Shown: positions 40,095 to 48,648, numbered from the stretch's first letter. The stretch: 64,000 nucleotides of DNA from Prauserella aidingensis (GCF_024171865.1 NZ_JAMTCN010000004.1:1-64000), one strand, 5' to 3'. Program-made: numbers and translations. The notes: generated by a model not told the origin, from the letters alone.

Positions 40095-40538
40095 TCAGCT
40101 TTCGGCCTCGACGCGCTTCTTCAGTTCCTTCAGTGCGGTGTCCATGATCATCTTCTCGGCCTTGCGGCGCAGCATCCCGATCATGGGCAGCGCCAGTTCG
40201 ACGGCCAGCGTGTAGGTCACCTTCGTCCGGTCGCCGCCGAGCGGCTCGAGCTCGTACCGGCCGTTCTGGGCCTTCTGCATCTGCCCCTTCACGAGGTGCC
40301 AGCTCACCGACAACCCGTCGTCGGCCCAGTCGTACTCGAGCGTGTAGACGTCCTTGACCGGGCCCGAGTCGAGCGTGAACCGCACCTGCGTGGCCCGACC
40401 CCGTTCGTCGGTGCCCAGCACTTCCGTCTGCTGCACCGCCTTGGCCCACTCCGGGTAGGCGGGCAGATCGGCGATCACGGCCATGATCTGCTCCGGAGGG
40501 GCATCGACCTCGATGGACTGCGTGGACTGGTCGGCCAT
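40095..40538 (-). CDS. SRPBCC (START-like) protein, Rv2185c/TB16.3-like
   Basis: The 147-residue protein has the START-like fold: QSIEVDAPPEQIMAVIADLPAYPEWAKAVQQTEVL, TQVRFTLDSGPVKDVYTLEYDW, and LSVSWHLVKGQMQKAQNGRYELEPLGGDRTKVTYTLAVELALP. Such domains bind hydrophobic ligands in a deep pocket. In mycobacteria the counterpart is Rv2185c, beside Rv2184c and fadD15, as here. It starts at the ATG at 40538, and the following ArsA-like gene begins 5 nt after its stop, so they form an operon. The ligand is unknown; a lipid is plausible given the acyl-CoA synthetase nearby. Confidence 0.9.
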   Translation of the reverse strand: MADQSTQSIEVDAPPEQIMAVIADLPAYPEWAKAVQQTEVLGTDERGRATQVRFTLDSGPVKDVYTLEYDWADDGLSVSWHLVKGQMQKAQNGRYELEPLGGDRTKVTYTLAVELALPMIGMLRRKAEKMIMDTALKELKKRVEAES

Positions 40539-40565
40539 GGCGCTAGAGCGTAGCGGTCCGGTGTT

Positions 40566-41354
40566 TCACCATCGCAGCACGTAGGGCCGCGGGTCGCGCT
40601 GGAAATGCCCGACGTTGCGGCACTCGGTCACCCCGACCCGCTTCGCGGCCGACAACGGCTGATGCACGTGGCCGAACAACGACCACCGCGGCCGCTCGCG
40701 CACGATCAGGTCGGCGAGTGCCTCCGAACCGAGCTCACCCCGCCGCGCGACGACGTCGTAGGTCAGTTCCGGCACCGCGGGCGGGATGTGACTGCCCAGC
40801 ACGTCGACACCGGTCAGCCCGGCGACGGCCTTGTCGAACTCCTCCCGCGTACGCAGGTACGGCCGCCACGCCTGGTCACGCCGCGGTGTCGCACCCTCGG
40901 GCAGGACCGCTCCCCCGACGAACCCGAACCGCAGGCCGCCGATGTCACGGACCTCGCCGTCGACGAAGTGCAGGCCGGGCGCCTCGAACTCGGGCCAGAG
41001 CGCGGGCGCGTCGACGTTGCCGGGGATCGCGTAGGTCGGCGCGGGCAGCGCGGCGAACAGGCGGGTGTACTGCTCGCGCACGGCCTCGTCCACCGCGGCC
41101 CGCGGGTCGTCCAGACTGCCCCACAGCCGTTTCGACAGCTCCACCATCTCCCCGCGGCGGCCCTCGCGGCGCAGCCGGGCGAACGTCGCGACGTTCTCGG
41201 CACCGAACAGCGCGCCGAGGATGCCGCCGTCGTGCTCGTGGTAGTCGACGAAGTCGATCAGGTCACCGAGCACGACCAGCGCGTCCGCGCCGTCGCCGGC
41301 ACGCGCCAGCGCCTCGGCGTTGCCGTGCACGTCGGAGACCACATGAACCCGCAC
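40566..41354 (-). CDS. Metallophosphoesterase
   Basis: The 262-residue calcineurin-like phosphoesterase has MRVHVVSDVHGNAEAL (first metal motif DxH), VVLGDLIDFVDYHEH (GDxxD), IPGNVDAPALWPEFE (GNxD in place of GNHD), LGSHIPP, and LFGHVHQPL (GHxH). The GNVD change replaces the usual His by Val and may affect catalysis; several diadenosine and cyclic-nucleotide enzymes of this group are tolerant there. A start at GTG 41354, four nt after the neighbouring SRPBCC-like gene's stop, indicates coupling. The substrate is unknown. Confidence 0.88.
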   Translation of the reverse strand: MRVHVVSDVHGNAEALARAGDGADALVVLGDLIDFVDYHEHDGGILGALFGAENVATFARLRREGRRGEMVELSKRLWGSLDDPRAAVDEAVREQYTRLFAALPAPTYAIPGNVDAPALWPEFEAPGLHFVDGEVRDIGGLRFGFVGGAVLPEGATPRRDQAWRPYLRTREEFDKAVAGLTGVDVLGSHIPPAVPELTYDVVARRGELGSEALADLIVRERPRWSLFGHVHQPLSAAKRVGVTECRNVGHFQRDPRPYVLRW

Positions 41355-41358
41355 GTGA

Positions 41359-41775
41359 TCATTCTACCGTCGAGCGGGGCGGCAGCCCGGCGGCGCGACC
41401 GTCCTCCAGCGTGACCTTCAGGTCCAGCGCGATCGCCTTGGCCGCGCGTGCCCGGCGGTCGAACTCCCGCCGCAACCGCGCGCCCGACAGCCGGGTGCCC
41501 TCGGGGACCTCCGGGGTGGCGCGGAGGAAGTAGTGCAGCAGGGTGCCGTCCAGCACGGGCTCGAGCCACACCTCCATCGTGCCGACCAGCGCCCCCCGTA
41601 CGGTCCAGCGCAGGCCCTGGTCACCGCGGTCGGTATAGACTTCGAGCACCAGGTCGGGCCAGTACCTCCGCCACGCCGCCGGGTCCGCGAAGACCGCGGC
41701 GAGTGTGCTCGGAGGCACGGTCAGGAAGGTCTCGTCGACGATGTCGAGCGCAGGCTGGGATTCGGATCCGGTCAC
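41359..41775 (-). CDS. Polyketide cyclase/SRPBCC-like protein (Rv2186c position)
   Basis: The 138-residue protein reads DIVDETFLTVPPSTLAAVFADPAAWRRYWPDLVLEVYTDRGDQGLRWTVRGALVGTMEVWLEPVLDGTLLHYFLRA, a START-like fold with a conserved Trp-Pro-Asp after the first helix. The C-terminal helix is basic (RLRREFDRRARAAKAIALDLK). It stands at the place of Rv2186c between the SRPBCC/ArsA group and fadD15. It is divergent from fadD15 with a spacer of about 120 bp. Function unknown; lipid or polyketide-like ligand binding is a guess from the fold. Confidence 0.85.
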   Translation of the reverse strand: MTGSESQPALDIVDETFLTVPPSTLAAVFADPAAWRRYWPDLVLEVYTDRGDQGLRWTVRGALVGTMEVWLEPVLDGTLLHYFLRATPEVPEGTRLSGARLRREFDRRARAAKAIALDLKVTLEDGRAAGLPPRSTVE

Positions 41776-41850
41776 GGTTGCGGGATGGTATGCGCCTCAC
41801 AACATGCCCGCACCCACCCGTGGCCAGCGGTGCCGACACCGGCTAGGTTG

Positions 41851-41864
41851 ACCGGCGAGTAACA
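41851..41864. promoter_or_regulatory. Candidate operator ACCGGCGAGTAACA before fadD15
   Basis: The 14-nt sequence agrees at 13 of 14 positions with 23696-23709 upstream of gabD2. It ends 33 bp before the fadD15 GTG. With flanking bases it has a loose inverted repeat (GTTG...CAAC, 41847-41866). A common lipid-responsive regulator is a plausible reader but is not identified. Confidence 0.45.
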
Positions 41865-41897
41865 ACGTTGTTTGGAATCCCCACTGCGGAGGTTGAC

Positions 41898-43691
41898 GTG
41901 CGCGAGTACAGCGCCCCAGCACTACGGCCCATCGCCGACGACGAGAACGCCTCCGACGTCGTCTGGGCCAACGCCGAGCGGTTCGGCGACACCGTGAGCT
42001 TCCGTCGGCTGATCGACGGTTCGTGGCGCGACGTCACCGCGCGCACCTTCGCCGCCGAAGTGCTCTCCGCCGCCAAGGGCCTCATCGCCGCGGGCATCGA
42101 ACACGGCGACCGGGTCGGGCTGATGTCGAAGACCCGCTACGAGTGGACCCTGTTCGACTTCGCGATCTGGGCCGCGGGCGGCGTCACCGTGCCGATCTAC
42201 GAGACGTCGTCGGCCGAGCAGGTCCACTGGATCCTGTCCGACTCGGGGGCCAAGGCCGTCATCGTCGAGACCGCCGAGCACACCGCCGCCCTCGACGAGG
42301 TGCGGGACCGGCTGCCCGAGCTGGCCCACGCCTGGCAGATCGACGGCGACGCCCCCGCCGTCGACACCCTGACCGCGCTCGGCGCCGACCGCGCCGACGA
42401 CGACGTCCACACCCGCCGCCGCTCGGTGGGGGCCGACGACGTCGCGACGATCTGCTACACGTCCGGCACGACGGGCAGGCCGAAGGGCGTGACGCTGACC
42501 CACCGGAACCTGCTCTCCGAGGTGCGCGCCGACATCGACGCGTTCCCGGACCTGATGGAGTCCGGCAACTCGCTGCTGCTGTTCCTGCCCCTGGCCCACA
42601 TCCTCGCGCGCGCCATCGCCATCACGGCGTTCTCCTCCCGCGTGACGCTCGGCCACACCGACACCACGGATCTGGTCGCCGACCTGGGCGCCTTCCGGCC
42701 GACGTTCGTCGTCGCCGTGCCGCGCGTGTTCGAGAAGGTCTACAACTCGGCCAAGCTCAAGGCCCACTCCGAAGGCAAGGGCAAGATCTTCGACGCGGCC
42801 GAGGCGACCGCGATCGCCTACAGCCAGGCCACCGACGCCGGCAAGGTCGGCCTCGGCCTCAAACTCAAGCACGCGGTGTTCGCCAAGCTGGTCTACAGCA
42901 AGCTGCACGCCGCCCTCGGGGGCCGGTGCATCGCCGCCGTCTCCGGCGGAGCGCCGCTCGGCACCCGCCTGGCGCACTTCTTCCGCGGCATCGGCGTGCC
43001 GGTGTTCGAGGGCTACGGCCTGACCGAGACCACCGCGGCCGCCTGCGTGAACACCCGCGACGCCTTCAAGGTCGGCACCGTCGGCAGGCCCGTCGCGGGC
43101 ACGTCGGTCAAGGTCGCCGAGGACGGTGAGCTGATGCTCTCCGGTGGCGTGGTGTTCGGCGAGTACTGGCGCAACGAGCAGGCCACGGCCGAGTCCCTCG
43201 AGGACGGCTGGTTCCACACCGGCGACCTGGGCGAGGTCGACGACGAGGGCTTCGTCAAGATCACCGGCCGCAAGAAGGAGATCATCGTGACGGCGGGCGG
43301 CAAGAACGTCGCCCCGTCGACACTCGAGGACGCGCTCAAGGCGCACCCGCTGATCAGTCAGGCGATGGTCGTCGGCGACCAGCGGCCGTTCATCGGCGCG
43401 CTGGTGACGATCGACGAGGAGTTCTTCCCCACCTGGAAGGAACAGCACGGCAAGCCGGCCGACGCCACGGTCGCCGACCTGGCCTCGGACGAGAAGCTGC
43501 GGGCCGACGTGCAGTCCGCCGTGGACGACGCGAACAAGCTCGTCTCGAACGCCGAGGCGATCAAGAAGTTCAGCATCCTGCCCCAGGACTTCACCGAGGC
43601 CGGTGGTGAGGTCACGCCGAGCATGAAGCTCAAGCGGGGCGTGGTGAGCAAGAACTACGCGGGCGACATCGACTCGCTGTACGCCAAGTAG
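41898..43691 (+). CDS. fadD15: Long-chain acyl-CoA synthetase, FadD15-like
   Basis: The 597-residue enzyme activates fatty acids to acyl-CoA via acyl-AMP. Adenylate-forming motifs are ICYTSGTTGRPKGVTLTHRNL (near residue 186), PVFEGYGLTETTAAACVNT, DGWFHTGDLGEVDDEGFVKITGRKKEIIVTAGGKNVAP, and a final Lys in PSMKLKRGVV. The opening VREYSAPAL and the segment TVPIYETSSAEQVHWIL are those of mycobacterial FadD15. The GTG at 41898 with GGAGG at 5 nt is the correct start. It is transcribed toward ftsI with a strong terminator between the two. Confidence 0.94.
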   Translation: MREYSAPALRPIADDENASDVVWANAERFGDTVSFRRLIDGSWRDVTARTFAAEVLSAAKGLIAAGIEHGDRVGLMSKTRYEWTLFDFAIWAAGGVTVPIYETSSAEQVHWILSDSGAKAVIVETAEHTAALDEVRDRLPELAHAWQIDGDAPAVDTLTALGADRADDDVHTRRRSVGADDVATICYTSGTTGRPKGVTLTHRNLLSEVRADIDAFPDLMESGNSLLLFLPLAHILARAIAITAFSSRVTLGHTDTTDLVADLGAFRPTFVVAVPRVFEKVYNSAKLKAHSEGKGKIFDAAEATAIAYSQATDAGKVGLGLKLKHAVFAKLVYSKLHAALGGRCIAAVSGGAPLGTRLAHFFRGIGVPVFEGYGLTETTAAACVNTRDAFKVGTVGRPVAGTSVKVAEDGELMLSGGVVFGEYWRNEQATAESLEDGWFHTGDLGEVDDEGFVKITGRKKEIIVTAGGKNVAPSTLEDALKAHPLISQAMVVGDQRPFIGALVTIDEEFFPTWKEQHGKPADATVADLASDEKLRADVQSAVDDANKLVSNAEAIKKFSILPQDFTEAGGEVTPSMKLKRGVVSKNYAGDIDSLYAK

Positions 43692-43713
43692 GCCCGCGGA
43701 GAACGCGACACGT

Positions 43714-43749
43714 CGAGGGGGTGCTCACCGCCGGGTGGGCACCCCCTCG
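43714..43749. terminator. Strong 16-bp bidirectional terminator hairpin
   Basis: CGAGGGGGTGCTCACC (43714-43729) pairs with 43734-43749 through 16 positions with a single G-U wobble and a 4-nt GCCG loop. It separates converging fadD15 and ftsI. Confidence 0.9.
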
Positions 43750-43794
43750 TCCGTGTCGGCGTGTCCTCCGTGGCCGGGCGGTGACGATGGGCCG

Positions 43795-45732
43795 TCACTG
43801 CCGCCGGATCAGTGGCACGACGGGTGCCTTCTTGTCCGAGAGCGGGATCTCGTAGCGCTGCGCCAGGTACGACGAGATCTGCTTGAACAACGGTGCCGCC
43901 GAGCTGCCCGCGGGCAGGGTGGTGTCCGGGGCGTCGAGCCGGATGCCGACGACGAAGCGCGGATCGTCGGCGGGCAGCATCCCGGCGAAGGTGATGTTGT
44001 AGAGCTCGTTGCTGTACGCACCGGTCTCGGGATCGACCTGCTGACCCGTGCCGGTCTTGCCCGAGATCTGGTACCCCTCGATGGCGGCCTGCGGGGCGGT
44101 GCCGCTCTCGTACATGTCGCCGCCCTGCGTCGTCGCGCGCAGCATGTTGCGCACGGTCTCGGCCGTCTTCGGGCTCACGACCCGGGTGCGGTCGGGCTTC
44201 GGCTCGGGTACCCGCCTGCCGTCGGGCGTGCGGGTCGCGGCGACGACACGGGGCTCGACGCGCACGCCGTCGTTGGCGATGGCCTGGTACATGCCTGCCA
44301 TCTGCAGCACCGTCATCGACAGTCCCTGACCGATCGGCAGGTTGCCGAACGTCGTGCCCGACCATTGGTTGCGCGGCGGAACGTACCCGGGGCTCTCGCC
44401 CGGCAGGCCCGCACCGGTCCGCTGCCCGAGTCCGAACTTCTTCAGCAGGTCCATGTACCGGTCGGGACCGAGCTCCTGGGCGAGCATCAGGGTGCCGACG
44501 TTCGACGACTTGGCGAAGATGCCGGTGGTGGTGAACGGCTGCGTGCCGTGGTCCCACGCGTCCCGCACCGTGTGGTCGGCGACCTTCATCGAGCCGGGCA
44601 CCCGGTGGACATCCTTCGGGCCCGTGATGCCGTCCTCGATCGCACCCGCCGCGGTGATGACCTTGTTCACCGACCCCGGTTCGAACGGCTGCGTGACGGC
44701 CTTCTCCGTCATGAGATCCGGGTCGAGGTTCTTCGGGTCCAGCGTCTTCTCGCTGGTCAGACCGTAGATCTCGCCCGTTTCCGAATCCAGCACGACCGCG
44801 CTGCCGCCGTCCGCGCGCGACTTCTCGACGTAGTCGGACAGCATCCGCTGCACGTTGTACTGGACGTCGGAGTCGATCGTCAGTTCCAGGTCGGAGCCGG
44901 GGGTCGCCTGCTGCACCTCCCGCTCGGTACCGGGGATCACGACGTCGCTGCCCTGCTCGGTGTTGACCACCTGCCGTCCGGGTTCGCCCGTCAGTACGCC
45001 GTTGCGCGCACTCTCCAACCCGGCCAGGCCCTCGATGTTGTGCTTGGACTGGTCCGGTTCCTCCATCCGCCAGTTGGCGAAGCCCACGATGTTCGACCCG
45101 ACCTTCCCGGCCGGGTACTCGCGGCGGGCGCGCTTCTCGTAGCCGATCTCGGGGAACTTCTCCTTGATCTCCTCGGCCACGGACGGCTGCACGTCGTCGA
45201 CGAGATAGGTGAAGCTCGAATCCTCGTCATGGAAGGCCTCGAGCAACTCGGACTCGGACGTCTTGTCCGGCACCTTCTTCGCGATGTACTTCGCGATCTC
45301 CGCGACCCGCGTGTCGAAGGTCTCACCGGACTTCGGGTTCTTCCTCTCGTGCTCGGCCCAGTTCTTCCGCATCAACCGCAGGTTCGCCCACAGTGTCCGC
45401 GTCTCCACGCTGAAGGCGAGCTTCGCCCCGTTGCGGTCCACAATGGATCCACGCTGGGCCGGGATGTCGATCGTGGTCGTACGCTGCCGCTCGGCGCGGG
45501 CCGACAGCGCCTCGGCCTGGAACCCCTGCACGTAGCCGAGTTTGAGACCGGTGGCCACGAGCACCACGGCGAGCACGATCCGGCCGATGACGAACCGGCT
45601 CCGCGTGCCACGGTCGCCCGAGGCACCGGAGCGGCGCGCCTTCGCCGAGTACGTCCGGCCCGCCGGGCCGCGACCCCGCGACGGCGCCGGCCCGTTCGCG
45701 CCGTCCGGTCTGCCCGGTCGTGTCGGTGGCAT
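43795..45732 (-). CDS. ftsI: Septal peptidoglycan transpeptidase FtsI (PBP3/PbpB)
   Basis: The 645-residue class B penicillin-binding protein cross-links septal peptidoglycan. A basic N-terminal tail is followed by one membrane helix (FVIGRIVLAVVLVATGLKLGYV, about 47-68), the PBP dimerisation domain (QRGSIVDRNGAKLAFS), and the transpeptidase domain. The active-site motifs are EPGSVNK (Ser near residue 351), AKSSN (about 407) and SGKTGT (about 557). GGAGGGG precedes the ATG at 45732. It follows ftsL, rsmH and mraZ in dcw order. After it one would expect murE; instead fadD15 converges on it, so the dcw cluster is interrupted here. Confidence 0.96.
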   Translation of the reverse strand: MPPTRPGRPDGANGPAPSRGRGPAGRTYSAKARRSGASGDRGTRSRFVIGRIVLAVVLVATGLKLGYVQGFQAEALSARAERQRTTTIDIPAQRGSIVDRNGAKLAFSVETRTLWANLRLMRKNWAEHERKNPKSGETFDTRVAEIAKYIAKKVPDKTSESELLEAFHDEDSSFTYLVDDVQPSVAEEIKEKFPEIGYEKRARREYPAGKVGSNIVGFANWRMEEPDQSKHNIEGLAGLESARNGVLTGEPGRQVVNTEQGSDVVIPGTEREVQQATPGSDLELTIDSDVQYNVQRMLSDYVEKSRADGGSAVVLDSETGEIYGLTSEKTLDPKNLDPDLMTEKAVTQPFEPGSVNKVITAAGAIEDGITGPKDVHRVPGSMKVADHTVRDAWDHGTQPFTTTGIFAKSSNVGTLMLAQELGPDRYMDLLKKFGLGQRTGAGLPGESPGYVPPRNQWSGTTFGNLPIGQGLSMTVLQMAGMYQAIANDGVRVEPRVVAATRTPDGRRVPEPKPDRTRVVSPKTAETVRNMLRATTQGGDMYESGTAPQAAIEGYQISGKTGTGQQVDPETGAYSNELYNITFAGMLPADDPRFVVGIRLDAPDTTLPAGSSAAPLFKQISSYLAQRYEIPLSDKKAPVVPLIRRQ

Positions 45733-45791
45733 CGGTCCCCTCCGGTTCGCTCACGTTCTCCCTGCCCGCACCGGCGGCGGACCCGGGGGGG

Positions 45792-46622
45792 TCAGTCGGC
45801 CGTCTCCGCCGCGGCCGAGTCCGCGGGCCGGTCGCCGTCGCCGGTGGTTCCAGTGTCACCGCCCCGGCCGCCGTCGCCGTCGTTCCCGCGGTCGCCGCGC
45901 GTGTCGTCGCCGGCCTGGCTGTCACGCTGCTGAGCCCGGTCCTCCTGCGCATCGCCCGCCTGCCGGTCACGACTCTCCGCGCCGTCACCCTGGGCGCCGT
46001 CACTCTGCGCACGGTCACCCTGCGCGCCGTCACCCTGCGCGCCGCCGGGCCGCCCGGTCGACGACTGCTGCGGTGCGGGCGCGCTCGCCCGCTCCGACTC
46101 ACCGACCACGCGCACCGTGCCGTCGTCACCCACGACGAGTCGGGCCGGGTTGCCGCCCGGCACCATCCCGAGGTCCCGCGCACGCTCCGCAAGCCGCGCA
46201 GGCGCCTCGCCCGAGGCGACCGCCCGTTGCAGCTCCTCGGACCTCTCGAGCAGGGCGGCGTTGTTCTGCCGGAGTTGTTCGAGGCGGTACGAGTCGGAGA
46301 TCGCCTGGGTCGAGAGCCACAACGTCGTCGCCACCCCCACGGCCATCAGAGCCATGAGCATCAGCACGAACGAGGCGCGCGACGTCGGCCAGCCGATCCG
46401 GATCCGCAGCCTGCGCGGCTCCGGTGTCTCCCGGCGCTCGGTCTGCCGCTGCAGCGTCTCGGCGCGCTGGGCCCGCCGGGCATAGGCGCGCTCGGCCGCG
46501 GAACTGCGGCGCCGCGGCGATCCGGTCTCGGGAGCGGACGTCGGCGCCTGCCTCGCGGAGCGGCGCGGAGTCTGCCGCGGCCGCTCGACCGGCTGGGTAC
46601 GAGGACGTGCGGGTGCAGTCAT
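45792..46622 (-). CDS. ftsL: FtsL-like cell-division membrane protein with repetitive hydrophilic tail
   Basis: The 276-residue protein has the FtsL position and topology. A basic cytoplasmic N-terminus precedes a single helix ([22 protein letters not shown], about 83-104), then a short coiled coil ([25 protein letters not shown]) and [21 protein letters not shown]. After about residue 165 it becomes a Gly/Asp/Gln-rich tail containing four 5-residue repeats (GAQGD type). E. coli FtsL is only 121 residues, and the mycobacterial Rv2164c counterpart is also long. Its ATG overlaps the rsmH stop (ATGA). It should link FtsI, FtsQ and FtsB-like proteins at the septum. Confidence 0.88.
   Translation of the reverse strand: MTAPARPRTQPVERPRQTPRRSARQAPTSAPETGSPRRRSSAAERAYARRAQRAETLQRQTERRETPEPRRLRIRIGWPTSRASFVLMLMALMAVGVATTLWLSTQAISDSYRLEQLRQNNAALLERSEELQRAVASGEAPARLAERARDLGMVPGGNPARLVVGDDGTVRVVGESERASAPAPQQSSTGRPGGAQGDGAQGDRAQSDGAQGDGAESRDRQAGDAQEDRAQQRDSQAGDDTRGDRGNDGDGGRGGDTGTTGDGDRPADSAAAETAD
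45979..46038 (-). repeat. 15-bp tandem repeat in ftsL (4 copies)
   Basis: Units of the form GCGCCGTCACCCTGC occur at 45979-45993, 45994-46008, 46009-46023 and 46024-46038 and encode (G-A/D-x-G-D)-type pentapeptides in the extracytoplasmic tail. Length variation between strains is to be expected. Confidence 0.85.
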
Positions 46623-47578
46623 GAGGCAGCCGCTCCAATCCGCTCGGCCGCGCGCAGCCGTACCGACGCCGCGCGCGGGTTGTGCTCGATCTCCTGCTCG
46701 CCCGCCTTCTCGGCACCGCGGGTGAGCAGGCGGAACTCGGGGCCGTGCCCGGGAAGCTCGACCGGCAACCCTTCCGGGGTCCGGGAGCTGGCACGGTCGG
46801 CGAGGGCACGTTTGACGATGCGGTCCTCGAGCGAGTGGTAGGCCTCGACGACGATCCGGCCGCCCTCACGCAGCGCGTCGAGCGCGGCCGGCACCGCGGC
46901 CCGCAGCACGTCCAGCTCCCGGTTGACCTCGATGCGCAACGCCTGGAACGTCCGTTTCGCGGGATGCCCGCCGGTACGCCTGCTCGCCGCGGGCACGACG
47001 TCGTAGAGCAGCCGCACCAGCCGGTCGCTGCGGTCGAAGGGCTCGGACTCCCGAGCCGCGACGACGGCCTTCGCGATCTTGTGGGCGAACCGCTCCTCGC
47101 CGTACTCGCGCAGGATGCGGGCCAGTTCGGCGACCGAGTAGGTGTTGAGCACGTCGGCCGCCCGCGGGCCGGTGGTCTGGTCCATCCGCATATCCAGCGG
47201 CGCGTCCTGCGCGTAGGCGAACCCGCGGTCGGCGACGTCCAGCTGCATCGACGAGACACCGAGGTCCATCAGCACGCCGTCCACATGCGACAGCCCGAGT
47301 TCGTCCAGCACGTCGGGCAACTCGTCGTAGACCGCGTGGACGTAGTCGACCCGGTCGCCGTGGCGCGACAGCCGCTGCCGGGCACGGTCGAGCGCGTTCG
47401 GATCCCGGTCCAGACCGACGAGCCGCAACCGCGGGTGGTCCGCCAGCAGCGCGTCGGCGTGACCGCCGAGGCCGAGCGTGGTGTCGACGAGCACCGCGTC
47501 GTGGTCGCTCAGCGCGGGGGCCAGCAGTGCGGTCACGCGGTCGAGCAGCACGGGCAGGTGCGCGGAATCGCTGCTCAC
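46619..47578 (-). CDS. rsmH: 16S rRNA (cytosine1402-N4)-methyltransferase RsmH (MraW)
   Basis: The 319-residue SAM-dependent methyltransferase modifies C1402 in the ribosomal decoding region. Motifs are [33 protein letters not shown] (SAM loop), [52 protein letters not shown], and [23 protein letters not shown]. Near the end, [16 protein letters not shown] is the substrate-side motif. Length is standard. The GTG at 47578 gives [15 protein letters not shown]. It is translationally coupled to ftsL and follows mraZ after a 199-bp spacer. Confidence 0.96.
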   Translation of the reverse strand: MSSDSAHLPVLLDRVTALLAPALSDHDAVLVDTTLGLGGHADALLADHPRLRLVGLDRDPNALDRARQRLSRHGDRVDYVHAVYDELPDVLDELGLSHVDGVLMDLGVSSMQLDVADRGFAYAQDAPLDMRMDQTTGPRAADVLNTYSVAELARILREYGEERFAHKIAKAVVAARESEPFDRSDRLVRLLYDVVPAASRRTGGHPAKRTFQALRIEVNRELDVLRAAVPAALDALREGGRIVVEAYHSLEDRIVKRALADRASSRTPEGLPVELPGHGPEFRLLTRGAEKAGEQEIEHNPRAASVRLRAAERIGAAAS

Positions 47579-47777
47579 TGCGCCCCCTTCCGCCCCGCCC
47601 CACCGGGACTTCTCTCCCCGACGCGGGGCGGATGCCTACAGGTTGCGGGCCTGATACCGGGGAAGGTGCATCAGGGCCGCAGCCTGAGGGCATCCGCGCC
47701 CACGTCGCCTGTTCGTTGTTTCCCGTGTCCCCGACGACCCGGGAAACACCCCGCGACCGGATGTCGCGGATTCCGTG

Positions 47778-48209
47778 TCAGAAGACACCGGGCAGGATCT
47801 CCTCCTGCGCCTTGGCGTAGTTGTCCTCGTTCTCGTCCAGATAGGACTGCCACGCCTCGGAATCCCAGATCTCCAGCCTGGTGATCGCCCCGATCACCAC
47901 GCATTCCTTGTTGAGCCCGGCGTAGCGCCGCAGCTCGGGTGCGATCGGAATCCGGCCCTGACTGTCCGGCCGCTGCTCATCGGTCCCCGCGAACAGGTAC
48001 CGCTGGTAGGCCCGCACCGATTCGTTCGTGAACGGGGCCTCCGCGACCTTCCTGGCCAACTGCTCGAACTCCGCTCGCGGGAAAACGTAGAGGCAGTGGT
48101 CCTGACCTTTGGTGATCATCAGGCCCCCAGCCAACGCTTCCCGGAACTTCGAGGGCAGTGTGAGCCGCCCCTTGTCGTCCAGCTTCGGGGTGTGAGTGCC
48201 GAGGAACAC
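47778..48209 (-). CDS. mraZ: Transcriptional regulator MraZ
   Basis: The 143-residue protein has two AbrB-like half domains: [26 protein letters not shown], then [17 protein letters not shown], and [25 protein letters not shown], then [27 protein letters not shown]. The doubled DxxGR (DDKGR, DSQGR) is diagnostic. GGAGG is positioned before the GTG at 48209. MraZ binds TGGGN repeats upstream of its own operon; four such repeats at 10-bp spacing are seen at 48286-48320. It should autoregulate mraZ-rsmH-ftsL-ftsI. Confidence 0.96.
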   Translation of the reverse strand: MFLGTHTPKLDDKGRLTLPSKFREALAGGLMITKGQDHCLYVFPRAEFEQLARKVAEAPFTNESVRAYQRYLFAGTDEQRPDSQGRIPIAPELRRYAGLNKECVVIGAITRLEIWDSEAWQSYLDENEDNYAKAQEEILPGVF

Positions 48210-48285
48210 CGGCCTCCACCTCCCCTGCCGAGCCCGCAGTCCTTCCCGTCGGACCTGCCGGCATCGACCACGGAGCTCCCTTCCG

Positions 48286-48320
48286 CCCCACTTGTCACCA
48301 CCGTACCCCACTTCTCCCCA
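48286..48320 (-). promoter_or_regulatory. MraZ-binding region: four TGGGG/TGGTG boxes, 10-bp periodicity
   Basis: On the minus strand TGGGG (48320-48316), TGGGG (48310-48306), TGGTG (48300-48296) and TGGGG (48290-48286) are exactly 10 bp apart, matching the TGGGN-N5 arrangement known for MraZ operators. The array ends 76 bp upstream of the mraZ start. Confidence 0.8.
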
Positions 48321-48648
48321 CAGTCAACGTGAAAACGGCGGGAACAGCCGGGTTTGCGACGAGTTCACGCAGGTCACGGCAGTGGTTCAACCGTGGGGAG
48401 GAGTGGGGGAAGATCGCCGCCCCGGGGGATGTCGCCACGACCGGGAGGAGCACCGAGCGCCGGTTTTACCCGATTCTGCGGGAGAAACCGGCGTCCGGGA
48501 CGCCCGGTGGGTGAAGGTGGGGAACGCCGTGGGGAGGGGTGGTCCGGGCCGTGGGGCACGGTGGGGGCGGCGTCGGTGGCGGGCGGAGTCGGTGGCGGGC
48601 GGCGTCGGTGGCGGGCGGCGTCGATGGGGTGCGCCGCCGCCCCGACCG
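48321..48648. other. Gene-free spacer with extra TGGGG pairs and a minisatellite
   Basis: Between mraZ control sequences and the EspG gene lie further TGGGG motifs on the opposite strand (48394-48398 and 48404-48408; TGGGT 48508-48512 and TGGGG 48518-48522; both pairs 10 bp apart) and a 16-bp tandem repeat. No gene is supported. Confidence 0.5.
48569..48628. repeat. 16-bp minisatellite, about 3.75 copies
   Basis: The unit GGCGTCGGTGGCGGGC occurs at 48569-48584, 48585-48600 (one change) and 48601-48616, with a partial fourth copy to about 48628. It ends 20 bp before the stop of the EspG-like gene. Confidence 0.85.

Noticed and set aside
46126-47259. Long Arg-rich frame overlapping rsmH and ftsL
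   Set aside because: Out-of-frame shadow of rsmH and ftsL, whose motifs and overlaps are clear.
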